29,844 nucleotides of DNA from a virus (IMGVR_UViG_3300042549_000395:1-29844); one strand, 5' to 3'. Shown: positions 7,753 through 15,151, counted from the stretch's first letter. The notes: generated by a model not told the origin, from the letters alone. Made by a program: numbers and translations.

Positions 7753-8727
7753 ATGGCAAATACTGCTTTTTCCCCCACAAACTCGGTAACGACTACCTCC
7801 GCAGCTAACTTCATTCCAGAAATCTGGAGTGACGAAATTGTTGCTGCCTATCGCAAGAAACTCGTCTTGGCCAACGTGGTCAAGAAGATGTCTTTCAAAG
7901 GCAAAAAGGGCGACACCGTTAACATCCCTAGCCCAGCCCGTGGCAATGCGTCTATCAAGGCCGCAACGGACGCCGTTACTCTGATCGCAGAGAGCGACAC
8001 CAACATTCAAGTGCTGATCAACAAGCACTATGAATACAGCCGCCTGATCGAGGACATCGTCGAAGTGCAAGCCCTGACCAGCCTGCGTTCTTTCTACACG
8101 GAAGACGCCGGCTACGCCCTGGCCAAGCGCATCGACACTGACCTGGTTCAGTTGGGTCGCGCGTTCAACGGCGCCACTATCGGCACTGACGACTACGCCA
8201 CCAGCAACACGGCCACCAAAGCCTTTATCGGCTCTGACGGCACGACTGCCTACAACAGCACGACCTCGAACGCTGCTGCTCTGACTGATGCTGCTATCCG
8301 CCGCACCATCCAGCGCCTGGACGACAACGACGTTCCTATGGACGGCCGTTTCTTCCTGATCCCACCGTCGAGCCGCAACACCCTGATGGGTCTGGCCCGC
8401 TACACCGAGCAAGCGTTCATCGGCAACGGCGACGCTATCCGCAACGGTGAAATCGGTCAACTGTACGGCATCGCTGTGTTCGCTTCTACCAACGCCGATA
8501 CCGGCGCAGGTAACAGCGGCGTCGACCGTATCTGCCTGATGGGTCACAAGGACTCGATGGTTCTGGTCGAGCAGATCGGCATCCGTTCGCAGACTCAGTA
8601 CAAGCAGGAATACCTCGGTACCCTGTTCACTGCTGACACCCTGTACGGCGTGAAGGCTCTGCGTACCAGCGCCACCAGCACCGCATCCAACGCCTCTGGC
8701 GCGTTCGCCCTGGCTGTTCCAGCCTAA
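7753..8727 (+). CDS. Major capsid (coat) protein
   Basis: A 324-residue protein directly after the scaffold, with a strong TTGGAG site upstream of the ATG. It has the beginning usual for podovirus coat proteins (an N-terminal arm, then IPEIWSDEIVAAYRKKLVLANVVKK) and the core GDTVNIPSPARG, expected to form the HK97 fold. Its codon use is the most biased and GC-rich at third positions in the window (CTG, GGC, ATC, AAC), as for a highly expressed gene. A GC-rich hairpin follows the stop at 8735, suited to stabilise or punctuate the message. Family assignment is from length, position and these segments. Confidence 0.92.
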   Translation: MANTAFSPTNSVTTTSAANFIPEIWSDEIVAAYRKKLVLANVVKKMSFKGKKGDTVNIPSPARGNASIKAATDAVTLIAESDTNIQVLINKHYEYSRLIEDIVEVQALTSLRSFYTEDAGYALAKRIDTDLVQLGRAFNGATIGTDDYATSNTATKAFIGSDGTTAYNSTTSNAAALTDAAIRRTIQRLDDNDVPMDGRFFLIPPSSRNTLMGLARYTEQAFIGNGDAIRNGEIGQLYGIAVFASTNADTGAGNSGVDRICLMGHKDSMVLVEQIGIRSQTQYKQEYLGTLFTADTLYGVKALRTSATSTASNASGAFALAVPA

Positions 8728-8734
8728 TGATGAT

Positions 8735-8755
8735 CCCCCGGCCACAAGCCGGGGG
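8735..8755 (+). terminator. GC-rich hairpin after the coat gene
   Basis: CCCCCGGC and GCCGGGGG form an uninterrupted 8-bp stem with a 5-base loop (CACAA). The downstream bases are GTTAT, not a T run, so this is more likely a transcript-stabilising or partial terminator hairpin than a full intrinsic terminator. Confidence 0.65.
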
Positions 8756-8778
8756 GTTATCCTACACAGGAGTAAGAA

Positions 8779-9102
8779 ATGGCTGCTGCATCCGCAATCA
8801 CTTCCCGTCGCGGGAATGACCAATTCCGAGGTGTCTACTCTGACACTTGGGCTGTTACCTGCACTTTGGACTCGGCTTCTGTTGCCGACCAAGCTGCGGC
8901 GACTGATACCGTTGCTGTCCCGGGCGTTGCCTTGGGCGACATGGTTATCAGCATGTCGGCTGGCGTCAGCGAGGCAGGCGTTGTTCGCCGCGCCTACGTC
9001 TCAGCCGCCAATGTCGTGACTATCGCTACAACCAACACCACTGGTGGTGCGGTTGATCTGGGCGCCACGACCGTTAAGCTGGTCATCGGCCGTATGGTCT
9101 AA
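8779..9102 (+). CDS. Head decoration-like / minor capsid protein
   Basis: A 107-residue, beta-rich, Ala/Val/Thr-rich protein (MAAASAITSRRGNDQFRG) with a good AGGAG site. Codon bias resembles the coat gene, suggesting high expression. It lies between two hairpins, right after the coat gene, where decoration or head-fibre proteins are often found. No specific family motif is seen, so decoration is inferred from position, size and composition. Confidence 0.65.
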   Translation: MAAASAITSRRGNDQFRGVYSDTWAVTCTLDSASVADQAAATDTVAVPGVALGDMVISMSAGVSEAGVVRRAYVSAANVVTIATTNTTGGAVDLGATTVKLVIGRMV

Positions 9103-9104
9103 AC

Positions 9105-9132
9105 AACAGGGGGCTTCGGCCCCCTGTTTTTT
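9105..9132 (+). terminator. Strong intrinsic terminator
   Basis: A perfect stem CAGGGGGC/GCCCCCTG (10 bp if the flanking AA/TT pairs are included) closes a TTCG tetraloop and is followed by six T residues. It lies between the decoration-like gene and the next small gene, inside the virion operon, so it should reduce expression of everything downstream relative to the coat genes. Confidence 0.9.
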
Positions 9133-9143
9133 GAAAGAAAATA

Positions 9144-9329
9144 ATGGCTACCTATCGTTGCATTCAGAGTGGTAATACGGTCACGTTCACACTGCCGCAC
9201 GACATCGAGACAATGAAAGGCCACGGCGGATATGTTCTGCTTGATGAGCCTGTTGTTGAGCCTGAAGTAAATGAACCGGCCAAGAGAATGGGCCGCCCCC
9301 GCAAAGTTGTTGAAACTGTTCAGGAGTAA
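9144..9329 (+). CDS. Small protein with AT-hook-like C-terminus
   Basis: A 61-residue protein (MATYRCIQSGNTVTFTLPHD) starting just after the terminator. The N-terminal half looks like a small beta module. The C-terminal part has an acidic stretch and then AKRMGRPRKVVETVQE, where GRPRK is the core of an AT-hook minor-groove binding motif. DNA binding is inference from this core only. It heads a run of very small, basic genes. Confidence 0.7.
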   Translation: MATYRCIQSGNTVTFTLPHDIETMKGHGGYVLLDEPVVEPEVNEPAKRMGRPRKVVETVQE

Positions 9330-9332
9330 ATC

Positions 9333-9464
9333 ATGTACGGAAAAGCACCAAAGATGGCCAAGAAAGCCATGCCAGTCACAGTCGTAGTTGCCGTTGGCAA
9401 GCCAAAGCCGCTGCCCAAGCGCGGCCAGCGCACTGCCACCAACAAGGCGAGCAAGAAGAAATGA
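9333..9464 (+). CDS. Lysine-rich micro-protein
   Basis: A 43-residue frame starting ATG 9333 with CAGGAG upstream. The protein is MYGKAPKMAKKAMPVTVVVA followed by a Lys/Arg/Pro-rich tail ending KASKKK; about one third of residues are Lys or Arg. No family is recognised with certainty. It ends AAGAAGAAATGA and overlaps the next start by ATGA, as do its neighbours at 10135-10146 and 10278-10289. Possible roles (DNA-binding or packaged basic protein) are speculation. Confidence 0.62.
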   Translation: MYGKAPKMAKKAMPVTVVVAVGKPKPLPKRGQRTATNKASKKK

Positions 9465-9508
9465 AAACCAAGGCTGAAAAGAAAATCAGCGCCAATTTCG
9501 CCCTTTAA
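9461..9508 (+). pseudogene. 5' stub of a small basic gene cut by the HNH endonuclease insertion
   Basis: An ATG overlapping the preceding stop (ATGA) opens MKTKAEKKISANFAL and then stops. The first nine residues look like the start of the small basic family found intact at 9988, and the reading frame runs straight into the tail of the antisense endonuclease gene (whose stop is at 9486). I infer that this is the original 5' end of the gene now found at 9988, separated by the inserted endonuclease cassette. The stub may still be translated as a 15-residue peptide. Confidence 0.45.
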
Positions 9509-9989
9509 CAACGGCAGAAATAGCTGAATCAGTTACTCCAAAAGCCTTTGCTAATTCAGTCTGACGCACAAGTTCATTGATATGCAAATACCGAATTGCA
9601 GCTACGCATCGTTCCGAAAGAACGGCTCGACCGTTATTTTCATGCCAATGCGTCTTATGTTTTTTGGTGTCGGCGTAATTCTGTTCAACAGAACCGTATG
9701 CAAGATTTGTAGCTTTATTGTTATACCTGTCACCGTCAAGATGCCGAATAACAAGCCCATCTGGGCGAGGGCCAATGAATACTTGCGCAACCAACTTATG
9801 TATGTAAAGCGATTTTTGCGGTTTTCCATCCAAAGATTTGACAGAAACACTCAGATACGGCGTTTTAGAGTTCAACTTTCTAAGCTGACGCCCATCTGGT
9901 AAAAGTTTTGCAAATCTGCCATGATTGCTTACTTCATAAAAATCTTCGTACCCAGGAACTTTCACCCAACTTTCAACGAGGTCTGACAT
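9486..9989 (-). CDS. HNH homing endonuclease (NUMOD4 + HNH_3 + C-terminal HTH)
   Basis: A 167-residue protein. Residues about 8-45 match the NUMOD4 pattern (WVKVPGYEDFYEVSNHGR). Residues about 60-105 are an HNH_3 nuclease (YIHKLVAQVFIG, then RHLDGDRYNNKATNLAYGS, with His64, His83 and Asn90/91). Residues about 125-165 form a helix-turn-helix ending in the typical VKGRNWR. Such enzymes cut unoccupied alleles and spread by repair. It is the only antisense gene in the structural block, is visibly more AT-rich than its neighbours, and overlaps the plus-strand start of the next gene. CTGGAG lies 8 bases upstream of its ATG. Acquisition by transfer is inferred from strand and composition. Confidence 0.92.
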   Translation of the reverse strand: MSDLVESWVKVPGYEDFYEVSNHGRFAKLLPDGRQLRKLNSKTPYLSVSVKSLDGKPQKSLYIHKLVAQVFIGPRPDGLVIRHLDGDRYNNKATNLAYGSVEQNYADTKKHKTHWHENNGRAVLSERCVAAIRYLHINELVRQTELAKAFGVTDSAISAVVKGRNWR

Positions 9990-10146
9990 GGCGACTACTC
10001 CAGAACAAAAAAAGAAGATTAGAAAAGTATATCAGGAATTTAAAGACAAGACTCTGCACTCGGGCAAGGGCGGCAAAGTCGTCAAGAACCCCAAGCAGGC
10101 CATCGCCATCGCGCTGTCGCAGGCTGGAAAGGCGAAGAAGAAATGA
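9988..10146 (+). CDS. Small basic phage protein (DUF6496-like)
   Basis: A 52-residue protein from ATG 9988, with GAGG six bases upstream. It reads MATTPEQKKKIRKVYQEFKD, then TLHSGKGGKVV and PKQAIAIALSQAGKAKKK. The LHSG...KQAIAIALSxAG pattern is that of a small family (DUF6496-like, from memory) found beside structural genes in many phages. Its first 12 residues partly mirror the stub at 9461 (AEKKI versus EQKKKI), so the gene may have been re-started by sequence at the insertion edge. Its ATG overlaps, on the opposite strand, the start codon of the endonuclease gene. Confidence 0.75.
   Translation: MATTPEQKKKIRKVYQEFKDKTLHSGKGGKVVKNPKQAIAIALSQAGKAKKK
10026..10034 (-). promoter_or_regulatory. 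Possible extended -10 promoter for the HNH gene
   Basis: On the minus strand TGATATACT gives a TGn-extended -10 box (TATACT) about 37 bases upstream of the endonuclease start. No good -35 is seen. It lies inside the coding region of the gene at 9988, so it could be fortuitous. Confidence 0.3.
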
Positions 10147-10289
10147 AGCCCGGTCTTTACGCCAACATTAACGCCAAGAAGGCCCGCATCGCTGCGGGTT
10201 CTAAAGAGAAGATGCGTAAGCCTGGCACAAAAGGCGCGCCGACACTCGCCGCTTTTAAGCAGTCTGCCAAGACTGCCAAGAAGAAATGA
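10143..10289 (+). CDS. Small basic conserved phage protein
   Basis: A 48-residue frame, MKPGLYANINAKKARIAAGS, followed by KEKMRKPGTKGAP and a tail ending AKTAKKK. The KPGLYANI-xxK-xxRIAAGSKEKMRKPG pattern is one I recall as a recurrent small protein in phages and prophages, of unknown function, often with lysine-rich tail. Both ends are ATGA couplings: it starts inside the preceding stop and ends inside the next start. Net charge is strongly positive. Confidence 0.75.
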   Translation: MKPGLYANINAKKARIAAGSKEKMRKPGTKGAPTLAAFKQSAKTAKKK

Positions 10290-10579
10290 AAACGCCTGCT
10301 TGGCAACGAAAAGAAGGCCAAGCCAAGACGGGGGGCTTGAATGCCAAGGGCCGTTCGTCTTATAATGCCGCAACCGGTGGCAGTCTCAAAGCCCCGGTCA
10401 AGTCAGGCGACAACCCTCGGCGGGCCTCCTTTTTAGCACGGATGGGCAACATGCCCGGGCCTGAGTACAAGGATGGTGAGCCTACGCGGCTTCTGTTGTC
10501 CTTGAAGGCTTGGGGCGCGTCGTCCAAGACGGATGCCAAGGCAAAAGCCAAGGCCATCTCAGCCAGGAATAAGAAATGA
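10286..10579 (+). CDS. Conserved small basic protein (DUF6321-like)
   Basis: A 97-residue basic protein with the very characteristic core GGLNAKGRSSYNAATGGSLK, then SGDNPRRASFLARM and GMxGPEYKDGxPTR...SLKAWGASSK type sequence. From memory this is the DUF6321-type family shared by many podoviruses; its role is unknown, although the position among head genes suggests a virion or packaging role. It ends in a lysine tail (ARNKK) and overlaps the next gene by ATGA. Confidence 0.82.
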   Translation: MKTPAWQRKEGQAKTGGLNAKGRSSYNAATGGSLKAPVKSGDNPRRASFLARMGNMPGPEYKDGEPTRLLLSLKAWGASSKTDAKAKAKAISARNKK

Positions 10580-10911
10580 GACCCCTATCTGTTGGTGTAA
10601 ACCCTACTGCTGGTGTCAGCACTACGGCGTATACGGCGCCAACAGGCTATTATTCTATGGTCAAGTTGTTGTACATACACAACACGGGTGGCTCCACCAA
10701 GCAGATCACGGTTCAGTGGTATGACTCGAGCGCCAACACAACGCTGGATATTCTGACCGCGTATGCGTTCACGACAAAAGAATACATCCAGTTCAACGGC
10801 AACGCTTACATTGTGTTTGAGGAAGGTGACCAATTAAAGGTCACTACGGAAACTGGTAGCACGTTTACCGTCATTGCCACCTTTGAAGAAATAGGATTGA
10901 CCCGCCAATGA
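10576..10911 (+). CDS. Beta-rich small virion protein, unknown
   Basis: A 111-residue protein of mostly beta character (MRPLSVGVNPTAGVSTTAYT), with motif-like stretches LLYIHNTGGSTKQITVQWYD and FTTKEYIQF. This pattern is frequent in small head or neck proteins of phages and may be a head-closure or decoration component. No catalytic residues are evident. It is coupled to both neighbours by ATGA overlaps. The structural role is inferred from place and composition. Confidence 0.72.
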   Translation: MRPLSVGVNPTAGVSTTAYTAPTGYYSMVKLLYIHNTGGSTKQITVQWYDSSANTTLDILTAYAFTTKEYIQFNGNAYIVFEEGDQLKVTTETGSTFTVIATFEEIGLTRQ

Positions 10912-11555
10912 CCTACCTACAACTCATCAATGATGTGCTGATCCGGTTGCGCGAGACGCAAGTCTCGACAAATGGCGAGACGGCTTACTCAATCCTTATC
11001 GGCAAATTCATCAACGACGCCAAGCGCCAGATCGAGGACGCCTACGCTTGGAATGTGCTGGGCCAGACGATCACCATCACGACCAATGCCAACGATCACA
11101 TCTATTCGCTGACCGGCGCTGGTCAGAAGTTCCAGGTCATGGACGCCATCAACACGACAGCGAATGTCGGCCTGCGGAACATCAGTTTCGTGGAGATGAA
11201 CCGGTTTCAAAACTTCGTGCCGTCAGTCACCGGCATCCCCGAATACTTCTCGTTTGACGGCGTTGACGGTAACGGCGACACCAAGGTAGTGCTGTACGCC
11301 CGCCCTGACGGGGTCTACAACTTGCCGTTCGCGCTGACCGTGCCCCAAGCCACCTTGTCGGCCGACAACACGCTGGTGATGGTCCCTGATGCGCTGGTGG
11401 TGCAGAACGCCTACGCCCGGGCGCTGGTTGAACGCGGTGAAGACGGCGGCCTGAACTCATCGGAGGCTTATCAGCTTTACCGAGGTATGCTGTCTGATTA
11501 CATCGCTCTGGAGGGCACGCGCTACCCAGAAAACCAAGAGTTTGTCGCGGTATGA
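10908..11555 (+). CDS. Head-to-tail adaptor (P22 gp4 / T7 gp11-like)
   Basis: A 215-residue protein starting MTYLQLINDVLIRLRE. The N-terminal helices (LINDVLIRLRE...INDAKRQIEDAYAWN) and the central beta part are the hallmark of tail tubular protein A / adaptor proteins that attach to the portal ring in short-tailed phages. The C-terminal helices (VVQNAYARALVERGED) also fit. It directly precedes the likely nozzle protein, the usual gp11-gp12 order. Identification is by this N-terminal pattern, size and order. Confidence 0.8.
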   Translation: MTYLQLINDVLIRLRETQVSTNGETAYSILIGKFINDAKRQIEDAYAWNVLGQTITITTNANDHIYSLTGAGQKFQVMDAINTTANVGLRNISFVEMNRFQNFVPSVTGIPEYFSFDGVDGNGDTKVVLYARPDGVYNLPFALTVPQATLSADNTLVMVPDALVVQNAYARALVERGEDGGLNSSEAYQLYRGMLSDYIALEGTRYPENQEFVAV

Positions 11556-13096
11556 GCCAAGCCCTCCAGACCGCCAGCATTTCAGCGCCAGGTTTCTTTG
11601 GGTTGAATACTCAGGACTCGCCTCTGGACTTGGCGGCTGGCTTCGCACTGGTCGCGACTAACTGCATCATTGATCAGTACGGCCGGATCGGCGCCCGCAA
11701 GGGTTGGTCCCGCGTCAATAGTTCATCTGGCAACTTGGGCGCCAACAACGTCGGCGTCATCCATGAGTTGGTTCAGTCTGACGGCACACTGACGGTCCTG
11801 TTTGCGGGCAACAACAAGCTGTTCTACCTGAACGGCTCGAACGCCGTGACAGAGTTGACCTACGGGGGCGGGGGCACTGCGCCTACGATCACAGCCAGCA
11901 ATTGGTCCTGCGCCTCGCTTAATGGCATCACCTACTTCTTTCAGACCGGCCATGATCCGCTGATCTTCGATCCGGCAGTCAGCACTACAACGTATCGGCG
12001 CGTGGCTGAGAAGACGGGCTATGTCGGCACCGTGCCGTCGGGCAACATCGTTCTGGCGGCCTTTGGCCGTCTGTGGGTGGCTAACACCGCCACAGTCAAG
12101 AACACAGTTTACTTTTCTGACCTGTTGGCTGGCCATGTCTGGTCTACCGGCACGGGCGGCTCGCTCAATGTGGACCGTGTCTGGCCGTCCGGCTCAGACG
12201 AGGTGCAGGGCATGGCAGCGCACAACGGCTTTCTGATCATCTTTGGTAAGCGCCAGATTCTGGTCTACGCCAACGCTACTACGCCTTCGACGATGACGCT
12301 GGCCGACACGGTGGGGGGTATCGGCTGCTTGGCCCGTGACTCTATCCAGTCTACCGGCAAAGATGTGCTGTTCTTGTCCAATTCGGGCGTGCGCTCGTTT
12401 GCCCGGACGATCATTGAGAAGTCAGCGCCGCTGGGCGACTTGTCCAAGAACGTGCGAAGCGATCTGATGAGCATTGTGGCTGGTGAGACGTTGGCCAGCA
12501 TCAAGTCGGTCTACTCTGAGTCGGAAGCATTCTACCTGCTGACGCTGCCCTCAGTCAATGAGGTGTACTGCTTTGATACCCGCACGCAGTTGCAGGATGG
12601 CTCGTTTCGCATCACCAACTGGAACTCGATTCAGCCGACCGCGCTGCTGTCTAGGCGCAACGGCAATCTGTTGATCGGCAAGAACGGTTACATCGGCAAG
12701 TACGGCACCTACCAAGACCACACAACGGCTTATCGGATGCAGTACTTCACCAACCATGCTGATCTGGGCAATGCCAACGTCACCTCGCTGCTCAAGCGAC
12801 TGAAGGTGATTGTTATCGGCGGCACGAACCAGTATGTGACCATGAAGTGGGGTTTTGACTTCAGCGCTAACTACCTGTCGGCCAACGTCTTGATCCCGAC
12901 GCAGGGCGTGAGCGAGTATGGCATCGCCGAGTACGACATTGCCGAGTATTCAGACGGCGTGGCGCTGCAAATACTGAGCGCGCAAGCTACCGGTAGCGGT
13001 AAAATTGTGCAGACCGGTTACGAAGCGAACATTAACGGAGCGCCGCTGTCGATTCAGCGGATTGAAATCCAGTCCAAAGATGGGAAGACGACATGA
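11552..13096 (+). CDS. Tail nozzle / stabilisation protein (P22 gp10 / T7 gp12-like)
   Basis: A 514-residue, beta-rich protein (MSQALQTASISAPGFFGLNT). The beginning, with SAPGFxGLNTQDSPxDL...ATNCIIDQYGRIGARKGW, is shared by tail hub/nozzle proteins of many podoviruses. The central repeats (for example GRLWVANTATVKNTVYFSDL) look like beta-propeller blades, as in the P22 gp10 and T7 gp12 tail nozzles. It would form the lower tail tube below the adaptor. It overlaps the adaptor stop (ATGA) and the next gene (ATGA). Confidence 0.8.
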   Translation: MSQALQTASISAPGFFGLNTQDSPLDLAAGFALVATNCIIDQYGRIGARKGWSRVNSSSGNLGANNVGVIHELVQSDGTLTVLFAGNNKLFYLNGSNAVTELTYGGGGTAPTITASNWSCASLNGITYFFQTGHDPLIFDPAVSTTTYRRVAEKTGYVGTVPSGNIVLAAFGRLWVANTATVKNTVYFSDLLAGHVWSTGTGGSLNVDRVWPSGSDEVQGMAAHNGFLIIFGKRQILVYANATTPSTMTLADTVGGIGCLARDSIQSTGKDVLFLSNSGVRSFARTIIEKSAPLGDLSKNVRSDLMSIVAGETLASIKSVYSESEAFYLLTLPSVNEVYCFDTRTQLQDGSFRITNWNSIQPTALLSRRNGNLLIGKNGYIGKYGTYQDHTTAYRMQYFTNHADLGNANVTSLLKRLKVIVIGGTNQYVTMKWGFDFSANYLSANVLIPTQGVSEYGIAEYDIAEYSDGVALQILSAQATGSGKIVQTGYEANINGAPLSIQRIEIQSKDGKTT

Positions 13097-13803
13097 GTAA
13101 TTACACACAGAGTACCAACTTCGCCACGAAAGACGCGCTGCCATCTGGCGATCCGCTTAAGATCGTCAAAGGCACGGAGATCAACACCGAGTTCAATAAC
13201 ATCTCGGTGGCCATCGCTACGAAGGCTGATCTGGTGTCGCCTACATTTACCGGAACACCTACATTGCCGACAGGCACTATCGGCGTAACGCAGACCGCGA
13301 CTGATGACAGCACGGCACTGGCTACTACGGCATTTGTTCAGGATGTGGCTGCAATTGTAAAAGCCGCGCTGTTTCCCGTAGGCGCGATCTACACTGCTAT
13401 CGTATCGACTAACCCTGGCACGCTGTTGGGCTTTGGTACTTGGACCGCCTTCGGCGCCGGTCGGGTGCCTGTTGGTTTTGACGCGGGCAACGCCTTGTTT
13501 GATACGGCCGAAGAAACTGGTGGGAGCGCGGACGCGGTCACAGTTAGCCACACGCACACAGCAACCTCAACCGTTACTGACCCCGGCCATAAACACACAG
13601 TACAGCGAACATTTCAAGACGGTAATTTTACTATAGAAGTACCTATTCCATCGGATATTGCAAATCAGACATATTATACGGATACTTCTACAGCTACCAC
13701 AGGTATCACAGTAGCAACTACCAATGCCTCCACAGGCGTAAGCGGCACCAACGCCAACTACCAGCCGTACATCACTGTATTTATGTGGAAGCGCACTGCA
13801 TGA
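13093..13803 (+). CDS. Second tail fibre / collar protein with His-rich tip
   Basis: A 236-residue tail protein. Residues 50-80 hold the fibre-stem pattern SPTFTGTPTLPTGTIG...STALATTAFV. Residues about 94-130 (FPVGAIYTAIVST...GTWTAFGAGRVPVGFD) match the collar-like C-terminal domain of T4 gp10/gp12-type and P22-like tails. A histidine cluster HTHTATSTVTDPGHKH (His153, 155, 166, 168) is of the HxH type that binds iron or zinc in the trimeric tips of T4 gp12 and P2 gpV. The end NYQPYITVFMWKR is typical. It probably makes host contact or the needle tip. Confidence 0.85.
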   Translation: MSNYTQSTNFATKDALPSGDPLKIVKGTEINTEFNNISVAIATKADLVSPTFTGTPTLPTGTIGVTQTATDDSTALATTAFVQDVAAIVKAALFPVGAIYTAIVSTNPGTLLGFGTWTAFGAGRVPVGFDAGNALFDTAEETGGSADAVTVSHTHTATSTVTDPGHKHTVQRTFQDGNFTIEVPIPSDIANQTYYTDTSTATTGITVATTNASTGVSGTNANYQPYITVFMWKRTA

Positions 13804-14093
13804 TCACGCATCACTTCAGTGATGGTCTGTACGCCAAGCAGGCGGTGATCCCTGCGGGCACATCCATCCTGAAGCACACGCACAGCTTCAGCCACTTGTC
13901 GATCTTGGCCAAGGGCAAGGTTGCGGTGATGAAGGGCGCGTTTGTTGAAGTCATTGAAGCGCCGGCCTGCATAGAGATTCAGGCCGGAGTGACGCACGGC
14001 GTCAAGGCCATCACTGACTGCGTTTGGTTTTGTATTCACGCCACCGACGAGAAAGACCCGTCTAAGGTGGACGAAATTTTGATTGGAGTTTGA
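13800..14093 (+). CDS. Cupin-fold small protein
   Basis: A 97-residue protein from ATG 13800, chosen over the upstream in-frame ATG at 13785 because 13800 overlaps the fibre stop as ATGA. It shows cupin motif 1 (HTHSFSHLSILAKGKVAV; His26, His28, His32) and a second-motif histidine in IQAGVTHGVKAI (His66), so a metal site is likely. Single-domain cupins next to tail genes occur in other freshwater and marine phages; the substrate is unknown. It could be a structural cupin in the tail or an enzyme acting on host sugars. Confidence 0.85.
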   Translation: MITHHFSDGLYAKQAVIPAGTSILKHTHSFSHLSILAKGKVAVMKGAFVEVIEAPACIEIQAGVTHGVKAITDCVWFCIHATDEKDPSKVDEILIGV

Positions 14094-14094
14094 T

Positions 14095-15150
14095 ATGCCA
14101 TTTACCGCAGCGTTAATTGGGGCTGGCGCTAGCCTTCTTGGTGGTGCAATGGCGGGTAGTTCCGCTGAAGACGCCGCCCGTACACAGGCAGCCGCGCAGA
14201 CTGAGGCCGCACGAATCGCGGCTGAAGAGGCGCGGTTTCGCCCGGTAGGTGTTACAACCCGCTTTGGCGCGTCGCAGTTTGAGTACGGTCCTGAAGGTCG
14301 CGTTACAGGCGCAAGCTACACGCTCGACCCCGCGCTGCGTGCCTATCAGGAGCGCTTCTTGGGCCTGGCTGGCGGCGGTCTGTCGCAGGCCGAGCAGGCG
14401 CAGCAGCAGTTCGCACCATTGCAGCAAGGCGCGCAAGGTCTGTTCGGCCTTGGCCAGCAGTACTTGGCGCAGTCACCAGAAGCTGCCGCACAACAGTACA
14501 TGGCCAGTCAGCAGAACCTGCTGGCCCCGAGTCGTGAGCGTCAGATGGCGCAGTTGCAGAACCAGTTGTTTCAAACTGGCCGTGGTGGCCTGTCAGTCGG
14601 CGCTACTGGCGCTCGCCCGAGCGGTGCGGCCGGCCTTGGCGCCACCACACCAGAAATGGAAGCCTACTACAACGCCATCGCCCAGCAAGATGCTGCGCTG
14701 GCGGCTCAGTCCATGCAGGCCGGTCAGCAACAGACAGCCTTCGGCGCTGGCTTGCTCGGCACTGCCGGCAACCTGCTGACGCAAGGCTACGGCGGCCAGG
14801 TCGCGGCCATGACGCCTTACCAAGCGTACCTGCAAGGCGCGACTGGCCTGGAGGCGCTCGGACAGCAACCGCTGGAGATGGGTTCTGCCTTGGGCGGGCG
14901 CATCGCCAACCCTGCGGGCGGTCAAGCGCTGTTCCAAGGTGGTATGGCTGCGGCCGGTTCTATGGCCGCTGCGAATGCCTACAATCCGTTTGCTGAAGCA
15001 TTGATCTCAGGCAGTCGTAATCCAGCGCTGACTTCGGCTGCCGGACGAATGTTTAGCAATCGACCGGCCGTAAGTGGATTCGGCGCTGGCGGATACGGCG
15101 CGGGGATCAACCCGGCTACAGGTGAGTTCATGGGTTCTACGGAGTTCTAA
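14095..15150 (+). CDS. Internal virion / DNA-ejection protein A
   Basis: A 351-residue Ala/Gly/Gln-rich protein. ATG 14095 is preferred (TTGGAG upstream) to the TTG at 14083. The N-terminus MPFTAALIGAGASLLGGAMA is a hydrophobic, glycine-zipper-like helix, followed by coiled coil and long low-complexity Gln/Ala helices. This is the usual look of the first of three ejected core proteins (T7 gp14-like or P22 gp7-like) that help form the trans-envelope channel. The assignment rests on order (three large genes before the lysis genes) and composition. Confidence 0.75.
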   Translation: MPFTAALIGAGASLLGGAMAGSSAEDAARTQAAAQTEAARIAAEEARFRPVGVTTRFGASQFEYGPEGRVTGASYTLDPALRAYQERFLGLAGGGLSQAEQAQQQFAPLQQGAQGLFGLGQQYLAQSPEAAAQQYMASQQNLLAPSRERQMAQLQNQLFQTGRGGLSVGATGARPSGAAGLGATTPEMEAYYNAIAQQDAALAAQSMQAGQQQTAFGAGLLGTAGNLLTQGYGGQVAAMTPYQAYLQGATGLEALGQQPLEMGSALGGRIANPAGGQALFQGGMAAAGSMAAANAYNPFAEALISGSRNPALTSAAGRMFSNRPAVSGFGAGGYGAGINPATGEFMGSTEF

Positions 15151-15151
15151 T

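Noticed and set aside
7426-8892. 488-codon open frame antisense to scaffold and coat genes
   Set aside because: Its openness follows from the strong codon bias of the coat gene; it spans three genes, a hairpin and their intergenic regions, and shows no protein-like pattern.
10355-10370. TATAAT-like box near 10360 on the plus strand
   Set aside because: It lies in the coding region of the DUF6321-like gene (codons for Ser-Tyr-Asn) without a -35 box and far from the next gene start.
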